Both the position numbers and the translations under genes were made by a program. A stretch of 64,000 bases of DNA. Source: Deltaproteobacteria bacterium. Its GTDB lineage: Bacteria > Bdellovibrionota > Bdellovibrionia > Bdellovibrionales > JAMPXM01. The notes under the pieces were generated by a model. It made no database searches. It was not told the origin of the DNA and worked only from the letters and a program-made list of their open reading frames with translations. The stretch is from NCBI GenBank assembly GCA_017302795.1, contig JAFLCB010000002.1:372001-436000 (forward strand), given 5' to 3'. Below are positions 8,049 to 16,008 of this stretch, one piece after another (position 1 is the first letter of the stretch; every line of letters begins with the position of its first letter).

Positions 8049-8510
8049 TCATTTGCCACGCATTTCATCGTAGCGACAAGACACCAATTGGACGTGTCGC
8101 TTTCTGTGGTGAGGACTCTCAGTGACTTCACTTTTTTGGGCCTGTTTGGTGTTTTTTGCCTTCGACTCGTTAAAAATTGCGCCGGCGGCGCCGTGAGAAT
8201 GAATGCTCAGCCCGACCACTTCTTTTTTTGAAGGATCCGGACTCATCCAATTTTGGATCTGAAGCGCAGCAGACTGGTTGCTGTCTGCGCGGATGATAAC
8301 CACCTTGGCTTCGGGATCAAACTTTGCCCAGTAGTCTGCGAAACGGGCCTCGTCGAGGTAGGGCGCAGTGGCGCCTCCTCTTTCATCATTTTCCGTCGTG
8401 TTGACGACAAAAATTAGTTTCTCTTTTTTCTCGTCAGCTTGGGCTTTAAGGAAAAAAACCGAGAAGGCCAAAATCAGGAAAGCGAGAGTAGTCTTCAATC
8501 TATTTTCCAT
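8049..8510 (-). CDS. Small secreted hypothetical protein
   Basis: Not recognised. It has a clear signal peptide (MENRLKTTLAFLILAFSVFF, cleavage near AQA-DE). The mature protein contains an FVVNTTEND strand and the VVGLSIHSHGAAGA motif, reminiscent of alpha/beta proteins with a conserved His-Ser-His-Gly turn. After residue ~118 the sequence becomes basic and irregular (ESPHHRKRHVQLVSC), so the C-terminus might be degraded; no clean continuation was found in another frame. It overlaps the upstream aminopeptidase gene by 11 bases and is probably co-transcribed with it. Confidence 0.6.
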   Translation of the reverse strand: MENRLKTTLAFLILAFSVFFLKAQADEKKEKLIFVVNTTENDERGGATAPYLDEARFADYWAKFDPEAKVVIIRADSNQSAALQIQNWMSPDPSKKEVVGLSIHSHGAAGAIFNESKAKNTKQAQKSEVTESPHHRKRHVQLVSCRYDEMRGK

Positions 8511-9597
8511 ATGCTTTAAGGTCCGCCTCGGGGTCCTTCGACTTTTCTAAGGACTTTGCAAATTCCATAAACTTCAACGGATCGCGTTTCATTTTTTCGA
8601 ATGTCACGTCAAAGTCCGACATGTCGTAAACATATGTTTTCCAGGCGAGCAGGGAGGCATTGTTCAGTCTCGCGGGATCAAGATCTCGCCTCAGGCGCTC
8701 TCGATATTTTCCGTTTCCAAGCTTTGGTGCGAGATCCTTTTCGAATGCGGCCAGTATTTCTGCGAGGCGATTTTTCTTTAGCTCATCGAAACCAGGTGTC
8801 TCGGCGCTTTGCAGAGGATACCAGCTCTTGAGGCGATCGATTTCCTTGGAAATAAAAGCCGAAAACGCCTTGTCGTCTTGGCGTTCAGCAGCCGCGGCAA
8901 TCAGCGTTGGGCTTTTTGCGCCTTCTTTTTCTTTAAAGTAAAGCTCGGCACCAATATCGCCGATGAAAGTCGCTAACCGTTCGTTGAAGTCCGCTTGCGA
9001 TTTAATGTAAAGGGTTGCGTGAACTGATTCGTGAATAATCAGATTGACGAGATCATAATCAGAATAGCGAAGCATGCTTGACAGTACTGGGTCGTCAAAC
9101 CAGCCAAGTGTTGAATAGGCGGTGGCGCCTCGCACGTAGGTGTCGAGGCCTTTTTCTTTAAGACTCTTTGCTTCTTCCTTAGCATCGTCGGGATTGAAGT
9201 AGCCCTTGTACGGAACGGCCCCGACGATGGGGAATGTCCACAGATGTGGTTCAAGACGATCTTTTGCGGCCGCACTTACGATGTATGAAACGTAAGGTCG
9301 ATCAAGATGGACAAAGCTCGAGTAATTGCCATTTTTTTTTAGCCCAAGAACACGTTCTCCAAACGATTTTGCTTCAAGTGCCAACCGCAACTTTTTTAAG
9401 TCTTCAGGATTTAGCGCCCGGTCTTTTTCCGGCGAATTCAAAATCTCTTCAATCGAATCGCGACTTAAAAGAAGATCGGCCTGCGACCAGGCACTTTTGA
9501 TGAGATAGCCAGCGTGACAGCCAGTGAGAGCGAAACAGGCGGACATCGAAACTACCGCGGCGACCAGGGCGGTAGTCGGAAATTTTAGAAGAGCCAT
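8500..9597 (-). CDS. Putative zinc aminopeptidase lipoprotein
   Basis: Matches the conserved bacterial 'putative aminopeptidase' family (Pfam Aminopep type) from memory. It has a gluzincin-like motif HESVHATLY (about residues 188-196) with a following glutamate in NERLATFIGD, plus family-like blocks GAVPYKGYF and ATAYSTLGWFDDPVLSSM. The N-terminus is a lipoprotein signal ending in the lipobox LTGC, so it is probably membrane-anchored in the periplasm. ATG 9597 is chosen because it starts directly at the signal peptide; it overlaps the upstream barrel gene by 13 bases. In-frame codons further upstream, to 9690, lie inside that gene. Confidence 0.82.
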   Translation of the reverse strand: MALLKFPTTALVAAVVSMSACFALTGCHAGYLIKSAWSQADLLLSRDSIEEILNSPEKDRALNPEDLKKLRLALEAKSFGERVLGLKKNGNYSSFVHLDRPYVSYIVSAAAKDRLEPHLWTFPIVGAVPYKGYFNPDDAKEEAKSLKEKGLDTYVRGATAYSTLGWFDDPVLSSMLRYSDYDLVNLIIHESVHATLYIKSQADFNERLATFIGDIGAELYFKEKEGAKSPTLIAAAAERQDDKAFSAFISKEIDRLKSWYPLQSAETPGFDELKKNRLAEILAAFEKDLAPKLGNGKYRERLRRDLDPARLNNASLLAWKTYVYDMSDFDVTFEKMKRDPLKFMEFAKSLEKSKDPEADLKAYGK

Positions 9598-10199
9598 GTC
9601 AAGCCAACGCGGCCGGAATAGTCGATTGTCACAGGTGTTTGTGATAGTGGCCGGCTTGTCCAGGCTTCCGCGCCTACTTTCAATGACCATTCTTTTGTGA
9701 GAGTAAGTTTAAATCCAATTCCCGCACTGGGAACAAGTGCCGGTGGGTCTTCGATGGGGGTTCCCGGGAAGACAACGTTGTTAAGCCACGTTTGGCTTGT
9801 GATTCGTTTTTCTAGTATGTAAACGGCGCCGACTTTCACATAGGGCCTCAACGTGGCTTCGCGCGGCCCAATTGTAAGAACAAAATCGAGGCCCATCATT
9901 TTGTAGGTCATGTTGGTCAGTTGACCGTCGGCTTGGTTTTCGCCAATCATCCGCCGGTTTTTTCCGTCCGTGTAGCTAAGCTCAATCGCTGAACTTTCAT
10001 CGAAATAGTAAGACAGCGATCCCGTTAAAGATTGTGATTCGTCGTAAGCATTCTCGCCGATGTTCGAGCGCTTGTAGCTTCCAGATGCGCCAACTTCAAT
10101 AAAGTTGGCTTTGGCCTTCGATGGCCCAAGACTAAGAAAAACGAACACCGTCGTCAGAATGGTGAAGACGATCTTTCGAAGGTTGTACGCTCGTATCAT
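9585..10199 (-). CDS. Outer-membrane beta-barrel protein
   Basis: A 204-residue protein with a signal peptide (FTILTTVFVFLSLGPSKAKA) followed by alternating amphipathic strands typical of small OmpW/OmpA-type barrels: SLSYYFDESSAIELSYTDG, LRPYVKVGAVYILEK, and a C-terminal strand ending in Trp-Leu-Phe (GRVGLTWLF), where the last aromatic residue is the usual BAM recognition signal. Cargo or role is unknown. ATG at 10199. It is the first gene of a leftward group with the aminopeptidase and the small secreted protein. Confidence 0.8.
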   Translation of the reverse strand: MIRAYNLRKIVFTILTTVFVFLSLGPSKAKANFIEVGASGSYKRSNIGENAYDESQSLTGSLSYYFDESSAIELSYTDGKNRRMIGENQADGQLTNMTYKMMGLDFVLTIGPREATLRPYVKVGAVYILEKRITSQTWLNNVVFPGTPIEDPPALVPSAGIGFKLTLTKEWSLKVGAEAWTSRPLSQTPVTIDYSGRVGLTWLF

Positions 10200-10263
10200 T
10201 CTTCAAGTTTACTTCAATGCCGGATTGAGATTGCGTCCAGATTTTCTGACATCATTGCTGATC

Positions 10264-10286
10264 AAAAATCTAGACCACGGTCTAGA
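10264..10286 (-). terminator. Intrinsic terminator overlapping the stop codon of the TonB-like gene
   Basis: TCTAGACC (10269-10276), AC, GGTCTAGA (10279-10286): perfect 8-bp arms. Read leftward it is followed by five T (complement of 10264-10268). The TAG stop codon of the leftward TonB-like gene (10282-10284) is inside the stem. Confidence 0.75.
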
Positions 10287-11310
10287 GGTCTTCTGAAGTA
10301 TCAGTGTCCGGAGTGTTTTGTGTGCGTTTCGCTAGCGGAGGGACCTGATCGACGTGAAAAGAATAAAGAAGTCGAATGGTGCCGTCAGGCTTCAACATTT
10401 CTCGTGGGGGATTGGGAATCATCCGGGCTTCACGAAAGGCTAAGAGGGGGGCCGTATCGAGATCTTTCGAGCCTGATTCCTGGTGAATAATGGCGCGGAC
10501 AAATTCACCACGGCGATCTAAGACGATTTCTATATTGGTCAAAAAATCACTTCGCCCAATTGGCACATCGCCGCCGCCATAAAGTGCTGCTTTAACGTAC
10601 CTTACCCAGCGGTGGCGAATTTGTTCTTCAACCCGCGCGTAAAACGTGTAGTAGGTGAACCGATCGGTGTTGAGCGCAGTGAAATCGCCAATTTTTACGT
10701 CACTCGGTAAAAGCTCACCACTTGTCGAAACTCCCGGAATTCTTCTTGGATCCGAAGGAAGAAGCAGCTCATCCGGTCTTGTTGGCGAAACTGCAGCACG
10801 GTCTCGTTCAGAAAGAAACCTTTTGACGAGAACTCCATCCAGTGCGGATTGAAGGTTTTCTTCCGGTTCTCGCAAGCGTCTTGAAGATTCGGATTTTTTA
10901 TTCGCAGCGGTCTTTGGTTTCGCAGGCTGCTCTTTCGGTCTCGAGTGTTCGGTGCTTTCGGAATTAGAGCGGTTTTCCGTGAGGCCACTGCGGGCTGCTT
11001 GGGATTCTTCCTTCACAGTTTGCCGATCAGCCGAAAGAAAACGTCGCCGAGCCTCTTTTGAATCAGGAATGAGCGCCTCGGGTGGAAGATCTGTTTTTCG
11101 AACGATTTGGGTTTCAGGATTTCGCCACTCGCTAGAAAGGGTTTTCGTAGGTTCAATCCATTCTAGAAGAATGGGTTGCTGTTTGCGGCTTGTTGTTTCG
11201 TAGTTGGAGGCGAGTTTCCAAGTCGCGACCGACGTCACGACGTGAATAAGTATGCTGAGACTTATTCCAAGAAAAACCCGCGCCCAGAACTTCGACTGTT
11301 CGTCGGGCAT
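10282..11310 (-). CDS. TonB-family protein, orphan
   Basis: Has a single N-terminal membrane helix (about 9-30, VFLGISLSILIHVVTSVATW), a long charged, Ser/Glu/Arg/Pro-rich linker (about 60-200) and a C-terminal TonB-like domain (about 225-325: FYARVEEQIRHRWVRYVKAA, IVLDRRGEFVRAIIHQESGS, and LDTAPLLAFREARMIPNPP). TonB proteins transmit proton-motive force from ExbBD to outer-membrane receptors; no ExbBD or receptor gene is adjacent, so its partner is unknown. ATG 11310 is preferred since it sits just before the helix; the frame continues upstream to a TTG at 11409. Its stop codon overlaps its terminator. Confidence 0.82.
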   Translation of the reverse strand: MPDEQSKFWARVFLGISLSILIHVVTSVATWKLASNYETTSRKQQPILLEWIEPTKTLSSEWRNPETQIVRKTDLPPEALIPDSKEARRRFLSADRQTVKEESQAARSGLTENRSNSESTEHSRPKEQPAKPKTAANKKSESSRRLREPEENLQSALDGVLVKRFLSERDRAAVSPTRPDELLLPSDPRRIPGVSTSGELLPSDVKIGDFTALNTDRFTYYTFYARVEEQIRHRWVRYVKAALYGGGDVPIGRSDFLTNIEIVLDRRGEFVRAIIHQESGSKDLDTAPLLAFREARMIPNPPREMLKPDGTIRLLYSFHVDQVPPLAKRTQNTPDTDTSEDL

Positions 11311-11361
11311 TTTGGGGTTCTTGCTAGAATCATTTGCACCGTTCAGATGAATCTCCCCAAG

Positions 11362-11420
11362 CCATCGTAAGTACGATGGAATCTCATAACAATACACCTC
11401 GACCGTCAATATGTCGAGGT
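11362..11420. repeat. Two inverted repeats upstream of the TonB-like gene
   Basis: CCATCGTA-AG-TACGATGG (11362-11379) and ACCTCGAC-N9-GTCGAGGT (11396-11420), both with perfect 8-bp arms. They lie in the divergent promoter region between the leftward TonB-like gene and the rightward PilZ gene. They could be operators or leader hairpins. Confidence 0.5.
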
Positions 11421-11541
11421 TTGAAGTCCCAGCAAAAGGTCCAGGACCAATTCAACAGGGTCTGTGACCAAATCAACGGAGATGACTCAAGTTAGGACGA
11501 TTTGAGGCCGAAAAGATATCACAGGGGTAGGGGGGAATTTC

Positions 11542-12093
11542 ATGACTCGCACGTCAAACGTGATCGACATCTCTAAACGTCAAAAAAGCCGTAAAAAGCA
11601 GGATATCAGTCAATCGAATGAACAAGGCTCAGGCCCAGACTCGACCACTTCCGCAGCAGATGTCGTGGATATGACCGAGCGCCGCGAGGCGATCCTCTCT
11701 TCCGAGCGCCGTCAGGTGAAGCGCACCATTTTATCTGAATTTATTGGAGCCTTCATTCTTGTGCCCGAAAAAGGTCTTCAGCGCGTATCGATTTATGACA
11801 TTTCAGAAAGAGGTGTCGCCTTTGATATGGATCTCACAGGTGGTGGTATGCGAGAAGGCGAAGAAGTTGCGATGCGAGTTTACTTGAACCAGTTCACCTA
11901 CTTCCCATTTATTGTTTCCGTTGCTAACGTGCGGGTACTTCCCGATGAAGGCGTCACTCGTCACGGTTGCAACTTTCAAAAAGAAACTCCCAACCAAGAT
12001 GCCTTGGGGCATCTGGTAAAATTCATCGAGACCGTCAGTGCTTCGCTTCGTACGGATCATGGCGACGTCATGGTTTCAGGCATTCGCCGCTAG
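11542..12093 (+). CDS. PilZ-domain protein, c-di-GMP receptor
   Basis: A ~50-residue polar N-terminal tail precedes a PilZ domain (about 53-175). Both c-di-GMP-binding motifs are intact: RRQVKR (the RxxxR arginines, about 53-58) and DISERG (DxSxxG, about 90-95). It probably signals by protein contact, since there is no output domain. The start ATG 11542 follows a strong purine-rich ribosome site (GTAGGGGGGAA). It is a monocistronic unit closed by a strong terminator. It is one of two PilZ proteins in the window. Confidence 0.88.
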   Translation: MTRTSNVIDISKRQKSRKKQDISQSNEQGSGPDSTTSAADVVDMTERREAILSSERRQVKRTILSEFIGAFILVPEKGLQRVSIYDISERGVAFDMDLTGGGMREGEEVAMRVYLNQFTYFPFIVSVANVRVLPDEGVTRHGCNFQKETPNQDALGHLVKFIETVSASLRTDHGDVMVSGIRR

Positions 12094-12136
12094 TCTATTT
12101 GGACGTCGCTTAAAAAAAGCCACTGTTAGACGCACT

Positions 12137-12161
12137 GCCGCCCAAACGAGGCGGCTTTTTA
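12137..12161 (+). terminator. Strong intrinsic terminator after the PilZ gene
   Basis: GCCGCC (12137-12142), loop CAAACGA, GGCGGC (12150-12155), then five T and an AT-rich tail. Confidence 0.9.
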
Positions 12162-12224
12162 TTTGGTTCGACAAGACGTCGGTCTTGGTCTGCAATTAAA
12201 ACAGAATTGGGAGGGCCCAAAGCT

Positions 12225-13574
12225 GTGGTAGTTGCACCAGGACAAGCCGGAATCGAAAGTGGAACCCGTAACCGTAAAATCGTCGTCGATACCAACGTCA
12301 TCTTGTTTGATGCCTTGGCGATCAAAAAGTTTCAAGACGCCGACATTCACATCCCGATCTCCGTGATCGAAGAGGTCGATCGCTTTAAGCGCGACCTCGG
12401 CGAAAACGGAAGAAACGCGCGGCAGTTCAGTCGCTTCATTGACGAGCTTCGCGAACTGGGGCCTTTGGCCAAAGGCGTTGCTCTCGAATCATCTAAGTCG
12501 ACCGTTTTTATCAACACCGATGCCAACCATCAAGAGATGCCAAAAGAGTTGAATCCTGAAAAGGCTGACAATCGCATATTGGCGACCGCTCTTTTCATAC
12601 AGGCGAAATATCCAAAAGCCTCGGTGGAGCTTGTCACGAAAGACATCAACCTGCGCATTCGCGCCGATGTTTATGGCGTCTTTGCCAAAGACTACGAACC
12701 AGAACGCGTTGAAATGGACGAGATGTATCAGGGCCATCGAGAAATCGATGTTCCGCCGACCATCATCGAAGAATTTTACGCCGAGAAAATTATCACCAGC
12801 GACACATTCTCGTTGAAGGCGAATCAGTACGTAGTGATGCGGGATAGTTCGAATCACGCCCATTCGGCGATTGGTCGCTACAGCGAAAAAGAAGGCGGAA
12901 TTGTTCCAATCATGGTTCCTAACGAATCGATCTGGGGTATTCATCCGAGAAACGTTGAACAAACGTTTGCCATGGATTGCCTCTTAAACGACGAGATCCT
13001 TTTTGTTTCGTTGGTTGGAAAAGCCGGTACGGGAAAGACGCTGATGGCGCTAGCGGCAGGCCTTTTCAAAACGCTCGATGAAGGTCGTTTCCAACGGCTT
13101 TTGGTAAGCCGTCCAATTTTCCCGATGGGTCGCGATATTGGTTATCTTCCAGGCGACGTTGAACAAAAGCTGAATCCTTGGATGCAGCCTATTTTTGATA
13201 ACGTCGAATTCTTGATGGGGGCCGACAAAAAAGCTGCTGGACGTGCTCAAGAGCTGATCAATCAGGGGATGCTGAATATCGAGCCGCTGACGTATATCCG
13301 TGGTCGCTCGATTCCCAATCAGTACCTGATTGTCGACGAAGCCCAGAACCTGACGCCGCACGAAATTAAGACAATCGTGACGCGCGCGGGGCAGGGAACA
13401 AAAGTCGTCTTGACCGGAGACGCCTATCAGATCGACAACCCCTACGTCGACAGCGCCACTTCTGGTTTGACCTACTCGGTTGAGCGCATGAAGGGGCAGC
13501 GAATTTCGGCCCACGTCACTCTGTCAAAAGGTGAACGGTCGGAGCTCGCTGAGCTTGCGGCAAATATCTTGTAA
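12225..13574 (+). CDS. PIN-PhoH family ATPase/ribonuclease
   Basis: An N-terminal PIN domain (about 15-150) has acidic residues in VVDTNVILFD, SVIEEVDRFK and ADNRILATAL. The C-terminal PhoH ATPase (about 240-449) has Walker A GKAGTGKT, Walker B LIVDEAQN, and sensor-like VVLTGDAYQID. This is the YlaK/PhoH2 layout, in which PIN-PhoH proteins act as ATP-dependent RNA-processing enzymes. Function here is inferred from the family. GTG 12225 is favoured because GGGAGG (12209-12214) is 10 bases upstream; the in-frame TTG at 12207 lies before that site. Confidence 0.9.
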   Translation: MVVAPGQAGIESGTRNRKIVVDTNVILFDALAIKKFQDADIHIPISVIEEVDRFKRDLGENGRNARQFSRFIDELRELGPLAKGVALESSKSTVFINTDANHQEMPKELNPEKADNRILATALFIQAKYPKASVELVTKDINLRIRADVYGVFAKDYEPERVEMDEMYQGHREIDVPPTIIEEFYAEKIITSDTFSLKANQYVVMRDSSNHAHSAIGRYSEKEGGIVPIMVPNESIWGIHPRNVEQTFAMDCLLNDEILFVSLVGKAGTGKTLMALAAGLFKTLDEGRFQRLLVSRPIFPMGRDIGYLPGDVEQKLNPWMQPIFDNVEFLMGADKKAAGRAQELINQGMLNIEPLTYIRGRSIPNQYLIVDEAQNLTPHEIKTIVTRAGQGTKVVLTGDAYQIDNPYVDSATSGLTYSVERMKGQRISAHVTLSKGERSELAELAANIL

Positions 13575-13626
13575 GTAGACATTTTGTAAGTAGGTCGGCG
13601 AAGCCGATCGACATAAAACCTGAGGT

Positions 13627-13649
13627 CGCCAAACATGAACTGTTTGGCG
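13627..13649 (+). promoter_or_regulatory. Perfect hairpin in the leader of slyD
   Basis: CGCCAAACA, loop TGAAC, TGTTTGGCG: a 9-bp perfect stem, 26 bases before the slyD start and without a T tract. A shorter helix TCGGC-GAA-GCCGA (about 13595-13607) and a repeated TTGTAAGTAG (13569-13578 and 13584-13593) lie just upstream. It could be a leader structure or a stabilising 3' end of the PhoH transcript. Confidence 0.4.
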
Positions 13650-13674
13650 GCTGTCGTTCGTGAAGGAGCGAAAA

Positions 13675-14160
13675 ATGATCCTGAATCTGAATCCCCGAGT
13701 TGTGAGCTTCCATTACACCCTGAAAAATTCGAAAGGCGAACAACTAGAATCTTCCTTTGGTTCAGATCCATTGATGTTCCTTGAGGGCGTCGGCCAAATT
13801 ATTCCGGGCCTTGAAAAAGAACTTCAAATGATGAAAGCCGGCGACAAGAAAGTGATCACGGTTAAAGCGACGGATGCCTACGGCGAAATCGAAGCGGACA
13901 TGATCGTTGAAGTCCCGCGCGAAAAATTGCCAAAGAAAGATGTCGAAGTTGGCGATCGCTTTCACGCAGACGCGGGCGATGGAAGCGCACAAGTCGTGAT
14001 GGTCACGAAAGTGACGGAAACTCACGTCACGATCGACGGCAATCACCCTCTTGCTGGCCAAGATCTAACATTTGAAGTGGAAGTCGATTCCACACGCGAC
14101 GCGACCAAAGAAGAACTCGAACACGGCCACGCCCACGGCGCCGGCGGACATAACCACTAA
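13675..14160 (+). CDS. slyD: FKBP-type peptidyl-prolyl isomerase SlyD
   Basis: Cytoplasmic prolyl isomerase/chaperone with metal-binding ability. It shows the SlyD order: an FKBP half (VSFHYTLKNSKGEQLESS), GQIIPGLEKELQMMKAGDKK, the inserted IF chaperone domain (about 68-125, YGEIEADMIVEVPREKLP), then NHPLAGQDLTFEVEV, and a His-rich tail (HGHAHGAGGHNH) fit for Ni/Zn binding. Length (161) is normal when the short tail is considered. ATG 13675 follows AAGGAG by 7 bases; an in-frame GTG at 13660 precedes that site and is rejected. Confidence 0.93.
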   Translation: MILNLNPRVVSFHYTLKNSKGEQLESSFGSDPLMFLEGVGQIIPGLEKELQMMKAGDKKVITVKATDAYGEIEADMIVEVPREKLPKKDVEVGDRFHADAGDGSAQVVMVTKVTETHVTIDGNHPLAGQDLTFEVEVDSTRDATKEELEHGHAHGAGGHNH

Positions 14161-14174
14161 AAAAATCCCCATTT

Positions 14175-14230
14175 ATACGAGGATACACGCATACACGTAT
14201 ACGCTCATACGAGTATGCACGTATATAGGT
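14175..14230. repeat. Seven degenerate octamer tandem repeats
   Basis: Seven consecutive 8-base units, each beginning AT: ATACGAGG, ATACACGC, ATACACGT, ATACGCTC, ATACGAGT, ATGCACGT and ATATAGGT. The first five begin ATAC. The block sits between slyD and the RNase HI gene and ends inside the possible longer N-terminus of the latter (ATG 14215). Confidence 0.8.
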
Positions 14231-14265
14231 TGCTCACGGCGGCCCTCTCGACCTACGATTTCCAC

Positions 14266-15060
14266 ATGTCTGAAAATAATAGTACTAGTACTGACACAGA
14301 TTCCGTCGACCTGGAACTCGCGCAGTTTCTAAAATCAGGAACATTGATTTACACAGACGGTGCTTGCTCGGGAAATCCTGGTCCTGGCGGCTGGGGTGCG
14401 ATTGTCGTTCGGCCTGATGGCCGGGTGAAAGAGTTAGGGGCGGGTGAGCCTTCGACCACAAATAATCAAATGGAAATGCTCGCAACGATATTGGCTTTGC
14501 GGGAAGTTCGCGACGACGATGCGCAAGTCATGATCTGCACGGACTCAACTTATGTTATACGCGGGATCACGCAGTGGATCTGGGGTTGGCAGAAACGCGG
14601 CTGGAAAACGGCCGAAGGCACGGACGTCGTTAACCGTGAACTGTGGCAAGAGCTGGCGCGAGAAGTTAGAAGTCGAGAAGATCGCGGAAAAATTGTTTGG
14701 CGATACGTTCGCGGCCATATAGGTGTGCCTGGCAACGAACGAGTGGATAAAATCGCGGTCGAGTTTTCTAAGGGCGGTCGCCCGCGTTTATTCAACGGTT
14801 CGATTTTAAATTACAGCGTGGCGGTTCACGATCTTCCCCCGGCGGAAGCGCTGCCAGAACCAAAACCGAAAGCAGAAAAAAAACCGGTCTATTCCTACAT
14901 CAGTCTTCTTGGTTCACAGCCGATGCGGCACAAGACGTGGCCCGAATGTGAACGCCGGGTAAAAGGTCAGCCCGGAGCGAAGTTTAAAAAAGCCCATACG
15001 GCCGAGGAAGAATCGGAAATCCTTCGCTCGTGGGGGATCGATCCTTCGCGGTTGCCCTGA
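14266..15060 (+). CDS. rnhA: Ribonuclease HI with C-terminal extension
   Basis: Cleaves RNA in RNA-DNA hybrids. The RNase H fold (about 20-165) keeps the acidic active site: D in IYTDGACSGNPGPGGWGA, E in NNQMEMLA, D in ICTDSTYV and the last D in GNERVDKIA. A ~95-residue C-terminal extension has YSYISLLGSQPMRHKTWPEC and GQPGAKFKKAHTAEEESEIL, resembling the viroplasmin-like extra domain carried, usually N-terminally, by some RNases HI. ATG 14266 gives a natural short N-terminus. ATG 14215, inside the octamer repeat, is the alternative; neither has a good ribosome site. Confidence 0.92.
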   Translation: MSENNSTSTDTDSVDLELAQFLKSGTLIYTDGACSGNPGPGGWGAIVVRPDGRVKELGAGEPSTTNNQMEMLATILALREVRDDDAQVMICTDSTYVIRGITQWIWGWQKRGWKTAEGTDVVNRELWQELAREVRSREDRGKIVWRYVRGHIGVPGNERVDKIAVEFSKGGRPRLFNGSILNYSVAVHDLPPAEALPEPKPKAEKKPVYSYISLLGSQPMRHKTWPECERRVKGQPGAKFKKAHTAEEESEILRSWGIDPSRLP

Positions 15061-15095
15061 CGCCTGATCTCGGCCAAAGGAACTTAACTTTCAGG

Positions 15096-15494
15096 TTATT
15101 GGCAAAACCAGAAGCGCAATGGGCTTTGATTGTGCCAGTAGGCAGAAACAAGCTTTCTTCGGTGATCAAGAATGTAATCCACCATCGATTCGTCGCCACC
15201 ATCAGTGATCGAGATTTTGAAGCCGACTATCTTGTCGTCGGGCGAACGGTACTCGGAAATCGAATCTATATAGACTTCAAACTCAGGCGAAAATTCGGAT
15301 CGGTAATGGCGAAGAGCTGCGCCAGCGACACGATAGGTTTGACGAGTGATATTGACCTCGGTCTTTACGCCGGCAAGCGCAGTACGCAGTCGTTCTCCGC
15401 AAGCCTGGCCCGAAGTCACAGCCTGAGAAAAGGCCGGAAGACCAGCTATAATCGAAACCAAAAAAGTCAGACTCAATAAAGCGTTTTTCACCAA
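15096..15494 (-). CDS. Small secreted hypothetical protein
   Basis: Not recognised. It has a classic signal peptide (MVKNALLSLTFLVSIIAGLP, cleavage near FSQA-VT), then about 110 residues with two cysteines (GQACGERL and the C-terminal FWFCQ) that could form a disulfide in the periplasm. Charged beta-strand-like segments (EFEVYIDSISEYRS, IVGFKISITDGG) suggest a small folded domain. ATG at 15494. Its 3' end faces the RNase HI gene with 35 bases between the stops and no obvious terminator. Confidence 0.7.
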   Translation of the reverse strand: MVKNALLSLTFLVSIIAGLPAFSQAVTSGQACGERLRTALAGVKTEVNITRQTYRVAGAALRHYRSEFSPEFEVYIDSISEYRSPDDKIVGFKISITDGGDESMVDYILDHRRKLVSAYWHNQSPLRFWFCQ

Positions 15495-15693
15495 TCACCT
15501 CGCCGGATTTTATGGACCAATGGCTAGTCGCTATTTCCATAAAAGGCGGCGATGGAAAATGGGTTTGATTGTTTTTCAGTAGGACCAGCTACCGACTATT
15601 GCCCTGGAGATAAGAAATGTCTCAACTCGAGGCGAATTCCTGCCGAAGAGAGAGTGGAGAAGTTTTCAGGGTTTCGTCAGGAGGATGGGTCCC

Positions 15694-15996
15694 ATGAGCA
15701 TGCGAGAATCAAACGTAAAACATCTGCAGGGTAACCTTCAATTCGTATTTGATGCGCTCTATGAACTAGGCGTGATCGATCCGGTACTCAAAATGGATTG
15801 GGCACAGCACCTCGAGCATATAGAAAAGAATACCTTCGCTATTCGCCGGGCTGTTGAGATCGTGAATGGCTGCGGAAACGATCGCCAACGACTGTTTTTA
15901 GAACTCGGCCGAATGGATTCGCAAACTTTGGAGCTTTTAGCTGTCGAAGTGGCCCGTGAATATGCCGGTTATCATACTCGTGCGGTCGTACACTGA
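15694..15996 (+). CDS. Small helical hypothetical protein
   Basis: Not recognised. A 100-residue soluble, mainly helical protein (LQFVFDALYELGVIDPVLKM, WAQHLEHIEKNTFAIRRAVE, DSQTLELLAVEVAREYAGYH) with no signal peptide. ATG 15694 is chosen because AGGAGG at 15679-15684 is 9 bases upstream; ATG 15685 is too close and ATG 15700 is also possible. It is 12 bases upstream of the exported cupredoxin-like protein gene and the cpaF gene, so the three likely form one operon. Confidence 0.72.
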   Translation: MSMRESNVKHLQGNLQFVFDALYELGVIDPVLKMDWAQHLEHIEKNTFAIRRAVEIVNGCGNDRQRLFLELGRMDSQTLELLAVEVAREYAGYHTRAVVH

Positions 15997-16008
15997 CTTG
16001 GAGAGAAC

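Noticed and set aside
8049-8230. Frameshift or pseudogene at the 3' end of the small secreted-protein gene
   Set aside because: The odd basic C-terminus suggested decay, but neither other frame gives a credible continuation, so I left it as an intact gene with an uncertain tail.
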